Positions 17,864 through 26,228 of a stretch of DNA of 64,000 nt are shown one piece after another. The stretch covers positions 114,044-178,043 of the forward strand of contig CAZTXB010000007.1 in assembly GCA_964617955.1 (NCBI GenBank), given 5' to 3'. The position numbers and the translations under genes were made by a program. The notes beneath the pieces are model-generated. The model worked only from the letters and a program-made list of their open reading frames with translations, searched no databases and was not told the DNA's origin. Position 1 is the first letter of the stretch, and each line of letters starts with the position of its first letter. The stretch is from JABWCE01 sp964617955 (GTDB lineage: Bacteria; Bacteroidota; Bacteroidia; NS11-12g; UBA9320).

Positions 17864-18662
17864 TTTGATTAAAGGAACTCTAAAAAACTTGGCTTACGGT
17901 AAAACAATCCCTGTGTTGTGGGGAAATTTGATGGGTTTAAAACTCAAGCTAAATCACCTATTAAAAGGTTCGGTTCTTCTAAAGAATTATGAACCGGATA
18001 AACAACTGGCATTTAAACTTTTTTTAGAAGAAAATGACGTATTTTTTGATGTGGGTGCAAACGTTGGTTTACACAGCTACTATGTTGCCATGCATATTCC
18101 TTCTGCTAAAATATATGCATTTGAACCGCTAACTGAAAATGTTGAATATATTAGGCAAACCATAAAAAATAATAATTTATTGGCAATAGAATTAATTGAA
18201 TCTGCCGTGAGTGATAAAAACGGTGAAACGTCTTTTGACGTAAACACTGACAATTCAAGAGGCAATATCACAAACACCCCTACTGGCTTAAAAGTAAGCT
18301 TAATAACTTTAGATCAATTCTGCAAGGAGAACCGTGTAAATCCAAGCCTCTTAAAAATTGATGTTGAAGGTGCCGAAGGCGATGTGCTGAAAGGCTCGGA
18401 AAACCTAATAGCTTCATGCAGACCTACCTTTATTGTAGAACTACATAGTCCTGAGCAGGATTTATTTGTTGCAAACTTTTTTCTTAACCGTGAGTATCAA
18501 ATTTATAGATTAAATGAAGCGGCAAATAAGGAATCGGACAAACTGCTAATTAAAATAAAAAAGCCAGAAAAATCGTGGCCAGATCCTGATGGCGTATTTG
18601 GCAGTATTGCGGCAATACCTAATGAAAAATTTCTTTCTAGATATGACGCCTATATTCAATAA
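17847..18662 (+). CDS. FkbM family SAM-dependent methyltransferase
   Basis: The protein is up to 271 residues. Motif I is DVFFDVGANVGLHSYYVA at about residues 58-74, followed by YAFEPLTENVEYI and the FkbM-specific LLKIDVEGAEGDVLKGSE, which together identify an O-methyltransferase of the FkbM family. The earliest start is TTG 17847, overlapping hisH by 17 bases. TTG 17865, just after the hisH stop, is an equally good start and removes six residues. It separates hisH from hisF, which are normally adjacent, and probably O-methylates a sugar hydroxyl. Confidence 0.82.
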   Translation: MLNIINLIKGTLKNLAYGKTIPVLWGNLMGLKLKLNHLLKGSVLLKNYEPDKQLAFKLFLEENDVFFDVGANVGLHSYYVAMHIPSAKIYAFEPLTENVEYIRQTIKNNNLLAIELIESAVSDKNGETSFDVNTDNSRGNITNTPTGLKVSLITLDQFCKENRVNPSLLKIDVEGAEGDVLKGSENLIASCRPTFIVELHSPEQDLFVANFFLNREYQIYRLNEAANKESDKLLIKIKKPEKSWPDPDGVFGSIAAIPNEKFLSRYDAYIQ

Positions 18663-18675
18663 TCAAATCTATTAG

Positions 18676-19437
18676 ATGCAAGCCAGAGTCATCCCGGTGT
18701 TGCTACTAAGTCAAGGAGGATTGGTAAAGTCAGTTCATTTTAAAAATCATAAATATGTTGGGGACCCAATAAATGCGGTTAAAATCTTTAATGAAAAAGA
18801 AGTAGATGAAATTGCAATTTTAGATATTAGCGCTACCTCAGAAAATCGAAAACCTAATATAGCCCAAATTGCTGAATTAGCATCGGAGACATTCATGCCA
18901 ATGGCCTATGGTGGAGGCATCAGTACCTTAGATCAAATCAAAGAAATATTTTACAATGGCGTCGAAAAAGTAATTTTAAATACCAATGCTTTTAAAACCC
19001 CGGAATTAGTCACTGATGCCGCACGTTTATTTGGGAATCAGAGTATAGTGGTATCGGTTGATGTAAAAAAAACTTTTCTCGGAGGCTATAAAGTATTTAC
19101 ACATAATGGTACGAACAATACTGGCTTATCGCCTGTGGAATATTCAAAAATGATGCAGAACAATGGAGCAGGTGAAATCATCCTCAACAGCATTGACAGG
19201 GATGGAACTTTAATGGGTTATGACAATACATTAATTGAGCAAGTGGCATCTTCAGTAGATATTCCGGTGATAGCGCTTGGAGGGGCCGCATCACTTACCC
19301 ATTTTAAGGAGGCGATTAAGTATGGCGCTTCGGCTGTTGCTGCAGGCAGTATGTTTGTTTTCCAGGGACCCCACCGAGCTGTATTAATCAGTTATCCTTC
19401 TCAATCGGAATTGAAAGAAATCGTTTACCAAAAATAA
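18676..19437 (+). CDS. hisF: HisF-like ammonia-channel subunit of the acetamidino-sugar system
   Basis: The 253-residue (beta/alpha)8 barrel shows GDPINAVKIFNEKEVDEIAILDISA, PMAYGGGIS, VVSVDVKK, NNGAGEIILNSIDRDGT and VIALGGAAS, so it belongs to the HisF family. The N-terminus reads IPVLLLSQGGLVKSVHF where true HisF has a PCLDVKDGRVVKG-type sequence, so the catalytic Asp11 position is Leu. Asp130 is retained (SVDVKK). Loss of Asp11 argues against imidazole-glycerol-phosphate cyclisation and for a role in delivering ammonia from HisH to the WbpG-like protein encoded next, 7 bases downstream. Confidence 0.85.
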   Translation: MQARVIPVLLLSQGGLVKSVHFKNHKYVGDPINAVKIFNEKEVDEIAILDISATSENRKPNIAQIAELASETFMPMAYGGGISTLDQIKEIFYNGVEKVILNTNAFKTPELVTDAARLFGNQSIVVSVDVKKTFLGGYKVFTHNGTNNTGLSPVEYSKMMQNNGAGEIILNSIDRDGTLMGYDNTLIEQVASSVDIPVIALGGAASLTHFKEAIKYGASAVAAGSMFVFQGPHRAVLISYPSQSELKEIVYQK

Positions 19438-19444
19438 AACTGAA

Positions 19445-20590
19445 ATGGTTTTAAGTGAAAAAGATCCCAATTACAGACAATGCTCATTGAGCGTGATGGA
19501 TAATATCGCCGATCCTGATATAAGATTTGATGAGAATGGAATTTGCAACTATTATGAGGAATACTTGGAAGCTGAAAAATTATACACTCTTAGAAATGAA
19601 GCAGCTGAAGAGCGTGTAAGTAACCTGATTTCTGAAATGAAACAGGCCGGAAAAGGAAAAAAATACGATTGTATGCTTGGAGTGAGTGGAGGTGTTGACA
19701 GTACTTATTTGGCATTAAAAGCGAAAGAATATGGTTTAAGGGTTTTATGTGTGCACTTCGACAATGGCTGGAACAGTGAGCTGGCCGTTAAAAATATTGA
19801 AAACATAATTTCTAAATGTGGATTTGATCTTTATACATATGTCATTGATTGGCCTGAATTTCGAGATATTCAATTGGCTTACTTTAAAGCCAATGTAATA
19901 GACCTTGAAGCAGTTACAGATATTGCCATTTTTTCTTCGTTAGATAAAATTTGCAAGGAAAATAAATTAAAGTACATAATTGATGGTCGAAATGTTTGGA
20001 CAGAAGAAACATTACCCAAGGCCTGGATATTTAAAGATCCAGAAAATCTGATAGATATTCATCATAAATTTGGCTCTCTTACGCTTAAAAGCTACCCTTT
20101 ATTGCATAAATTCAGGCGTGCCTATAATCAATTTCAAAAGCCTTTTCATAGTATTAAATTGTTAAATTATTTGCCATACCATAAAAAGAGTGCCAAAGAA
20201 GAAATATCAAATAAGCTAGCATGGAGAGATTATGGAGGTAAACACTATGAGTCAGTTTTTACGCGTTTCTATCAAGGGTATATATTACCTGAAAAATTCA
20301 AAGTAGATAAACGTAAAGCCCACCTGTCAAACTTAATTTTTGCGGGGCAAATCACCAAAGCACAAGCTTTGGAAGAGCTTTTAGATCCTATTTATCCGGA
20401 GCAACAAATGAAGATTGACAAAGAATTTATCTTGAAAAAACTGGGATTTAGTGAAAAAGAATTCGAAGATTATATCCAAACGCCGGGAATCCCGCATACC
20501 ACTTATAAGGTAACTGGATCCTTAGCGGATGAATACTCTATCATCAGGCTTATCAAACCTGTTTTTAAAAAATTAAAAGGTTTCAAATGA
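19445..20590 (+). CDS. wbpG: N-acetyl sugar amidotransferase, WbpG/PseA-like
   Basis: The 381-residue protein has an adenine-nucleotide alpha-hydrolase PP-loop, MLGVSGGVDSTYLALKA, at about residues 77-93, followed by LCVHFDNGWNSELAVKNIE, the layout of the N-acetyl sugar amidotransferase family. The N-terminus (YRQCSLSVMDNIADPDIRFD) includes the CxxCVMD-like region of that family with one Cys kept. It would adenylate an acetamido oxygen and replace it with ammonia from HisH/HisF to form an acetamidino group. It overlaps the dehydrogenase by 4 bases (ATGA). Confidence 0.87.
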   Translation: MVLSEKDPNYRQCSLSVMDNIADPDIRFDENGICNYYEEYLEAEKLYTLRNEAAEERVSNLISEMKQAGKGKKYDCMLGVSGGVDSTYLALKAKEYGLRVLCVHFDNGWNSELAVKNIENIISKCGFDLYTYVIDWPEFRDIQLAYFKANVIDLEAVTDIAIFSSLDKICKENKLKYIIDGRNVWTEETLPKAWIFKDPENLIDIHHKFGSLTLKSYPLLHKFRRAYNQFQKPFHSIKLLNYLPYHKKSAKEEISNKLAWRDYGGKHYESVFTRFYQGYILPEKFKVDKRKAHLSNLIFAGQITKAQALEELLDPIYPEQQMKIDKEFILKKLGFSEKEFEDYIQTPGIPHTTYKVTGSLADEYSIIRLIKPVFKKLKGFK

Positions 20591-21588
20591 TAACTTTTGC
20601 TATTATAGGCTGTGGTAGAATCGCCCAGCGCCATGCAGAACATATTAATACAGTTGGGAAACTTGTCGCGGTTTGTGATGTTGTTGAAGAACGGGCTGAT
20701 GAACTTGCCACTAAGTATAATGTAAAGGCATACTACGGTATTGATGAACTGTTAAAAAATGAATCCATGGATGTCGTAACCATTTGCAGCCCAAATGGCC
20801 TCCATGCTGAACATACAATCAAATCATTAAACGCAGGCTTTCATGTGCTTTGTGAAAAACCTTTGGCGATTGATGTAAATGATTGTGGTGAGATGATAAA
20901 GGCAGCTGAAAGGGCCAACAAACGCCTTTTTGCCATAAAGCAAAACCGATTCAATCCACCTGTGGTCGCGGTAAAAAAAGCTATAGATGATGGTAAATTG
21001 GGGAAATTACTAAGTGTACAATTAAGTTGTTTTTGGAACAGAGACCAGGAATACTATGCCAATTCATGGAAGGGCACCAATGACCTTGATGGCGGGACTT
21101 TATTTACCCAATTCAGTCATTTTATAGATCTTTTATACTGGATGGTCGGAGATGTTAAAAATGTGGAAGCTTTTATTGGCAATTACGCCCATAAGGACAT
21201 TATTGAATTTGAAGATACTGGGGTGGTTATTCTTGAGTTTTATAATGGGGTTATAGGGAGCATTAATTATTCAGTTAACGCCTATCAAAAAAACATGGAA
21301 GGTTCCCTAACCCTATTTGGTGAAAATGGAACTGTGAAAATAGGTGGACAATATTTAAATGAACTGGAATACCAGAATATTAAAGATTTCAAAATTGAAA
21401 ACCTGCCTTTGGGAAATAAGCCTAATAACTATGGTAATTATCTAGGCTCAATGAGCAACCACGATAAGGTTTACGAGAACCTTATTGATGTGTTGACTAA
21501 CAATGCAAGCATATCGACCAATGCCTTTGAAGGGTTAAAAACAGTTGAAATTATTACCAAAATTTATACTAAATCTAAGACCATATGA
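20587..21588 (+). CDS. wbpB: Gfo/Idh/MocA-family UDP-N-acetylglucosaminuronate 3-dehydrogenase, WbpB/WlbA-like
   Basis: The 333-residue protein has an N-terminal Rossmann motif FAIIGCGRIAQRHAEH, the EKPLAID catalytic-lysine motif near residue 91, and QNRFNPPVVAVK and TLFTQFSHFIDLLYW in the C-terminal domain, as in the WlbA group. It oxidises C3 of UDP-GlcNAcA with NAD(H), giving the keto-sugar for the aminotransferase two genes downstream. Overlaps on both sides are 4 bases. A clear paralogue lies at 45.3 kb. Confidence 0.87.
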   Translation: MITFAIIGCGRIAQRHAEHINTVGKLVAVCDVVEERADELATKYNVKAYYGIDELLKNESMDVVTICSPNGLHAEHTIKSLNAGFHVLCEKPLAIDVNDCGEMIKAAERANKRLFAIKQNRFNPPVVAVKKAIDDGKLGKLLSVQLSCFWNRDQEYYANSWKGTNDLDGGTLFTQFSHFIDLLYWMVGDVKNVEAFIGNYAHKDIIEFEDTGVVILEFYNGVIGSINYSVNAYQKNMEGSLTLFGENGTVKIGGQYLNELEYQNIKDFKIENLPLGNKPNNYGNYLGSMSNHDKVYENLIDVLTNNASISTNAFEGLKTVEIITKIYTKSKTI

Positions 21589-22052
21589 ATAAACCTACAA
21601 TCTACGAATCAAAAATTACAGATGTAATTTTCGGTCGAAATGTAAAAGTTGTGGGGCCTGTAAACTTGTATGGTTGCACAATTGGAGACGACAGTTTTAT
21701 AGGTCCTTTTACCGAAATTCAAAAAGATGTGGCAATAGGCAGAATGGTCAAAATTCAATCTCATTCCTTTATTTGTGAGCTAGTAACCATTGGTGACAAT
21801 AGCTTCATTGGACACGGTGTTATGTTTATTAATGACCTTTTCTCCTCAGGTGGTCCGGCTGCAGGAGATATATCCAAATGGAAATCAACGCAAATTGGAA
21901 AAAATGTTTCTATAGGCTCCAATGCTACTATACTTCCTGTAAAAATATGTGATCATACGGTTATAGGGGCAGGAGCGGTCATTACAAAAGATATCCTTAC
22001 ACCGGGAATTTACGCCGGGAATCCCGCAAAACTGATTCGTACAATTCTTTAA
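21585..22052 (+). CDS. wbpD: Left-handed beta-helix sugar N-acetyltransferase, WbpD/WlbB-like
   Basis: The 155-residue protein is built of hexapeptide repeats (VVGPVNLYGCTIGDDSFIGP, VTIGDNSFIGHGVMFIND, and so on) typical of trimeric acyl-CoA-dependent acetyltransferases. The loop FSSGGPAAGDISKWK and the end GAGAVITKDILTPGIYAG fit the WbpD/WlbB subgroup. It would acetylate the C3 amino group of UDP-GlcNAc3NA to give UDP-GlcNAc3NAcA. The ATGA overlap with WbpB and the WbpE gene 8 bases later complete the B-D-E order known from Pseudomonas and Bordetella loci. Confidence 0.87.
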   Translation: MNKPTIYESKITDVIFGRNVKVVGPVNLYGCTIGDDSFIGPFTEIQKDVAIGRMVKIQSHSFICELVTIGDNSFIGHGVMFINDLFSSGGPAAGDISKWKSTQIGKNVSIGSNATILPVKICDHTVIGAGAVITKDILTPGIYAGNPAKLIRTIL

Positions 22053-22060
22053 AACAAAAA

Positions 22061-23167
22061 ATGTTTGTTCCATTCGTAGATTTAAAAGCCCAATACCAAA
22101 CTATAAAACTGGATATTGACAATGCAATTAAAAATGTGGTCGTTGAAACGGCCTTCATTGGAGGTAAATATGTCAAAGAATTCGAAGACAAATTTGCAGC
22201 ATTATATGGGGTAAAACATGTAATCTCCTGTGCTAATGGCACAGATTCCTTATACATCATCATGAAAATGCTCGGTATTGGAGTAGGGGATGAAGTAATT
22301 ACCGTCGCCAATAGCTGGATTAGCAGTTCAGAGACGATTAGTCAAGCGGGAGCAAGACCTGTTTTTGTTGACGTTCATTCTGACTACTTCAGTAGCATGG
22401 ATGAAAATCTGATTGAGCCAGCAATTACTTCAAAAACCAGAGCTGTAATTGCGGTTCATTTACATGGTCAAATGTTACAAATAGAAACACTTAATAAAAT
22501 TTGCAAAAAACACAATATTTTCCTGATTGAAGATTGTGCCCAATCCCATTTTTCAAATTTGGGTGGAAAGCGTGCCGGAACATTTGGTATAGCAGGGTCG
22601 TTCAGTTTTTATCCCGGTAAAAATTTAGGAGCTTATGGTGACGCAGGATGTATTGTTACAAATGATGATGGCCTTGCATCGCAATGCCGAATGTTTGCTA
22701 ATCATGGAGCCTTAAAAAAACATCAACACCAAATCGAAGGAATTAACAGCAGATTGGACGGAATGCAAGCTGCAATACTCTCTGCAAAACTTCCATATAT
22801 TTTAAAGTGGACGGAAGCACGAAAAAATGTTGCTAAAAAATACGATAAATTATTTGAGAATAACTCAAAAGTTGAAGTGGCAAGAGTTCGTCCAAACTCA
22901 GCACATACCTATCATTTGTATATAATATTAGTGAAGAATAGAGATGCATTAAAAGAGCATCTTACAAGCAAAGGAATTGAAACAGCAATTCATTATCCAA
23001 CCGTGTTGCCTTTGCTCCCAGCCTATAATTATTTGGGTTATAAGGCAAAAGATTTCCCCAATGCCTACCTATACCAGAGGACATGTCTTTCGCTCCCCAT
23101 TTATCCTGAAATAACCATTGAACAGATAAATCATGTGGTATCAAGTGTTAACCAATTTACCGCATAG
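22061..23167 (+). CDS. wbpE: DegT-family 3-aminotransferase, WbpE/WlbC-like
   Basis: The 368-residue protein begins MFVPFVDLKAQYQTIK, a typical start of this clade. It has the CANGTDSLYIIMKML phosphate-binding segment, LIEDCAQSHFSN, and FSFYPGKNLGAYGDAG with the PLP lysine, then INSRLDGMQAAIL. It transfers the amino group of glutamate to the 3-keto group made by WbpB. Length and motif order are complete. It follows the acetyltransferase by 8 bases. Confidence 0.88.
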   Translation: MFVPFVDLKAQYQTIKLDIDNAIKNVVVETAFIGGKYVKEFEDKFAALYGVKHVISCANGTDSLYIIMKMLGIGVGDEVITVANSWISSSETISQAGARPVFVDVHSDYFSSMDENLIEPAITSKTRAVIAVHLHGQMLQIETLNKICKKHNIFLIEDCAQSHFSNLGGKRAGTFGIAGSFSFYPGKNLGAYGDAGCIVTNDDGLASQCRMFANHGALKKHQHQIEGINSRLDGMQAAILSAKLPYILKWTEARKNVAKKYDKLFENNSKVEVARVRPNSAHTYHLYIILVKNRDALKEHLTSKGIETAIHYPTVLPLLPAYNYLGYKAKDFPNAYLYQRTCLSLPIYPEITIEQINHVVSSVNQFTA

Positions 23168-23184
23168 CTAGTCAGATAACATAT

Positions 23185-24357
23185 TTGGAATTTAGAAATA
23201 AAAAAATATTGATCATTTCACCCAGCAAATGGGGAAATATTTACCTCTCAAAACATCATTATAGCATAGAATTGGCACAATTAGGTAATGAGGTTTATTA
23301 CCTTGAACCTGTCATTAGTAGTAATAACAAAGAGATCAAAATTTGGCAGCCCCTTACAGACTTGCCCAACCTCAAAATTATTACTGCTCATATGCCAAAA
23401 CTCTATGAAATGTTGCGTTTTAAATTGCGTAGTGTGTATGATATATTAATGCCTTTCTTTATACAAGGTCTCTTAAAAAAAATAACCAAAAATCTTGATA
23501 TTGCTTGGTGTTTCGAAACCAATTTATACTCCAATCTTAAAAACTTCGAGGCCCTGCTTACAATCTATCACCCCGTAGATTTGGCTGCCTATCGCTTTCA
23601 GAGAAAAATTGCAGCCTCTGCTGACATAACTATATCTATCTCAGAAAGTATTGCTGAAGGGTTTAAACATTATAGTAAAAAAGTTCTTTTTGTTAACCAT
23701 GGCTTGAGTAAACCTTTCACCGAAGTGGCAGAACAGACCCTACAGTATCTAAAAAAGGGCGAAAATAAAAAATATAGTGCAAGACGAATTAGTGTCGGAT
23801 TCGTAGGGAATTTATGCAGAAGCGATTTAAACAGGGATTTCATTATTGCAGTAATCAAAGAACACCCAAACATTACATTTCATATTTGGGGACCAAAGAG
23901 GATTTCAAATGTTGATGGTGAACTTACTGAAAGAACAATTGAATTTATTTCTTTTTTGAAGACCAATTCAAATGTTTTTTTACATGGAGTCAAATCCGGT
24001 ACCGAACTCGCGCTTGAAATAAAAAATTGCGACATACTTTTACTTGCTTTAAATAACTCAAAGATGTATGATGGCTCCAATTCTCATAAAATAATTGAAT
24101 ACCTGAGTACTGGTAAGGCGATCGTCTCACATTTCGTAAACACCTATGCTAATGAAGAATTGCTAGTAATGGCAAGCGATGATAGTTCGAAGCAACTAAT
24201 GATAGAATTTAATAAAGTGGTCCATGATCTGGAAAAATACAATTCAAAAGAAAGACAAATTAAACGCATTGAATTTGCCTTAAACAATACTTACAGCAAA
24301 CACATTCAAGAGATTGAATCCTATGTGAATTCGTATTATGGCAGATATTCAGCATGA
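23185..24357 (+). CDS. Glycosyltransferase, GT-B fold (family 4-like)
   Basis: The 390-residue protein starts at TTG 23185; no in-frame ATG precedes the conserved KILIISPSKWGNIYLSKHH region. The N-terminal half has YHPVDLAAYRFQRKIAASADITISISES, a pattern seen in TuaH-like transferases. The C-terminal half has VGFVGNLCRSDLN, a LHGVKSGTELALEIKNCDILLLAL segment and SHKIIEYLSTGKAIVS, where the Glu takes the donor-binding position. No DxD motif, as expected for GT-B enzymes. It presumably adds one sugar of the repeat unit from a nucleotide donor. Confidence 0.8.
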   Translation: MEFRNKKILIISPSKWGNIYLSKHHYSIELAQLGNEVYYLEPVISSNNKEIKIWQPLTDLPNLKIITAHMPKLYEMLRFKLRSVYDILMPFFIQGLLKKITKNLDIAWCFETNLYSNLKNFEALLTIYHPVDLAAYRFQRKIAASADITISISESIAEGFKHYSKKVLFVNHGLSKPFTEVAEQTLQYLKKGENKKYSARRISVGFVGNLCRSDLNRDFIIAVIKEHPNITFHIWGPKRISNVDGELTERTIEFISFLKTNSNVFLHGVKSGTELALEIKNCDILLLALNNSKMYDGSNSHKIIEYLSTGKAIVSHFVNTYANEELLVMASDDSSKQLMIEFNKVVHDLEKYNSKERQIKRIEFALNNTYSKHIQEIESYVNSYYGRYSA

Positions 24358-24375
24358 AATAAAAAGAAAAGCAAA

Positions 24376-25059
24376 ATGAAATTAAACTCTAAATATCAAA
24401 ACCCTAAAGGCCAACTTTGGTTAAACGTTGCATCCTCAATATATGTTCTTAAAGATTTCGTAAACCTAGATAATCATATTTTCATTCGGTTTTTATTTTC
24501 TTACGGATTGATAAAAAATTTACTCCCCAAGAAGTATAGGGAATGGTTTCATGCATATCATGAAGCAAAACAAAAGGCAGTATTAATCAAACATGATTGC
24601 CGCAATCCGTTACCTTTCCCCGGTCAATCGGTAGATCATATCCTTTGCTCGCATTTTCTTGAACATGTTTTTCCAGAAGACTGTAGTAATATTTTAGATG
24701 ATTTTAAGAAAGTACTTAAGGATGGTGCAACCCTGCATATTATCCTACCTGATTTAGAAGATTTGATTAAAAAATATTTAATAAACAAAAAGAACAATTT
24801 ACCAGACGCTGCAGATAAACTAATAAAAGACTCTCTGTTAAGCAAGGAATCAAAGGGAACATTAAAATACCGTCTTTTAGAACTGAATGGAGGATTTGGT
24901 TTGCAACATCGATGGATGTACGACCATGAATCCATTTCTAAAATATTAAGAGATAAGGGCTTTGAAATCATACAACAAGATGAGAGTAATCCCAGTTATC
25001 ATTTTCGCCTAAATGATGATTCCGTCCATGTACTGTGCAGGAAATCTACTGGAAAATAG
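24376..25059 (+). CDS. SAM-dependent methyltransferase-like protein with degenerate motif I
   Basis: The 227-residue protein has the later half of a class I methyltransferase: HDCRNPLPFPGQSVDHILCSHFLEHVFPEDC and VLKDGATLHIILPDLEDLIKKYL. The N-terminal region where the SAM-binding GxGxx loop should be reads LWLNVASSIYVLKDFVNLDN, without the glycine pair, although the LNxxS...vnlD frame of this predicted-methyltransferase group is recognisable. It may bind SAM with an altered loop or be a structural relative. Its stop lies 5 bases before the ATG of the next gene. Confidence 0.65.
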   Translation: MKLNSKYQNPKGQLWLNVASSIYVLKDFVNLDNHIFIRFLFSYGLIKNLLPKKYREWFHAYHEAKQKAVLIKHDCRNPLPFPGQSVDHILCSHFLEHVFPEDCSNILDDFKKVLKDGATLHIILPDLEDLIKKYLINKKNNLPDAADKLIKDSLLSKESKGTLKYRLLELNGGFGLQHRWMYDHESISKILRDKGFEIIQQDESNPSYHFRLNDDSVHVLCRKSTGK

Positions 25060-25064
25060 AGTTT

Positions 25065-26225
25065 ATGCCGGAATCAATTGCCCTCATAATTCTTTCAGAT
25101 CCACAAATATATCCACCTACCATTAATGCTGCGAATATTTTAGCTGATAAGGGTTTTAATGTCTATTTGTATGGCTTAAAATATAATAATTCTGATAAGG
25201 TTAATATTGATTTAAGGGTAAAAGTCAAATATCTTGGCCAACAGAAACGAGGGATCAAAAATGTTCTTCAATATATTGGGAGCATTTTTAGATTTTACCG
25301 TGATGCATATAGACATAAGTTTAAATGGATTATAGCCTATGACGCTTTTGCGGTGGTACCGGTTTATCTTTCGACTAAACTTTTAGGAATCAAATGGGTT
25401 TATCACCAACATGATTTTTGGGAAGAACCCATAGGTATTTTTCAAAAAATCATATTCAAACAAGAATACAATTGGGGAAAAAGGGCAACAATCGTTAGCT
25501 TTCCACAATCAGAACGCGCAAAAATATTTTTTGAAAGGAGTGGGATGAAAAAAAACATTGTGATCGTACATAATGGTCCAAGAAAAAATTGGATTAATGA
25601 TGGCCTTGTCCCAAATCCCATAGTGAACTCTCTAAAAAAGGAGTTTGATCATTTGCTTGTTTACCAGGGAGGTCTCTCGAAATACTTTTGTCTTGATAAT
25701 CTAATTAAGTCGGTAAAATTATGCAAAAGCAAATTTGCAATTATTTTTCTTGGCAAAGAGTTAGACAAGGGAATCATAGATAAATTGAAGGACTTAGCCC
25801 AATTGGAAGAAATAGAAAATAGAATAGTTTTTTGGAAAGAATATGTGGCCTATGATGATTTACCACAAATAACTTCATTTTGCGACATTGGCATCACAAA
25901 ACTTACACATGAAGATATGTATGCTCCTATAAATGATCGCTATATTGCTGGAGCCAGTAATAAAATTGCGGAGTATATGGGCTCGGGGTTGCCCATTATT
26001 TCTGCGGATACGAAAGATAACCGGCTATATTATTCAGAGGATAATATTGGCCTGCTATGCGATGCCACCGAACCTGCATCTATAGCTGAAGCCATTGACG
26101 AATTATTATTAAATAAGGAATTGCGAACCAGTATGTCCGTTAGAAATAAAACCAATTTTATTAGAAAATATAATTTCGACTCTCAATTTGAGGGTCTTTA
26201 TCAACTTATGTTCCCAAATAATTAA
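25065..26225 (+). CDS. Family 4 glycosyltransferase
   Basis: The GT-B protein of 386 residues counts from ATG 25065. An in-frame GTG at 25035 would add ten residues but overlap the previous gene by 25 bases, so the ATG is preferred. The N-terminus IALIILSDPQIYPPTINAANILADKG, the middle WVYHQHDFWEEPIG and VHNGPRKNWINDG, and the C-terminal LPQITSFCDIGITKL and NKIAEYMGSGLPIISAD motifs are typical of GT4. The Glu of NKIAEYMGSG binds the donor. It probably extends the lipid-linked repeat unit. Confidence 0.82.
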   Translation: MPESIALIILSDPQIYPPTINAANILADKGFNVYLYGLKYNNSDKVNIDLRVKVKYLGQQKRGIKNVLQYIGSIFRFYRDAYRHKFKWIIAYDAFAVVPVYLSTKLLGIKWVYHQHDFWEEPIGIFQKIIFKQEYNWGKRATIVSFPQSERAKIFFERSGMKKNIVIVHNGPRKNWINDGLVPNPIVNSLKKEFDHLLVYQGGLSKYFCLDNLIKSVKLCKSKFAIIFLGKELDKGIIDKLKDLAQLEEIENRIVFWKEYVAYDDLPQITSFCDIGITKLTHEDMYAPINDRYIAGASNKIAEYMGSGLPIISADTKDNRLYYSEDNIGLLCDATEPASIAEAIDELLLNKELRTSMSVRNKTNFIRKYNFDSQFEGLYQLMFPNN

Positions 26226-26228
26226 TTA

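Noticed and set aside
17246..19437. Histidine biosynthesis operon
   Set aside because: Only HisH and HisF homologues are present, HisF lacks the Asp11 position, and a WbpG-like gene follows, so an acetamidino-sugar role fits better.
25035..25064. Upstream GTG start for the GT4 gene at 25 kb
   Set aside because: It would overlap the previous gene by 25 bases and adds residues unlike a GT-B N-terminus; ATG 25065 fits better.
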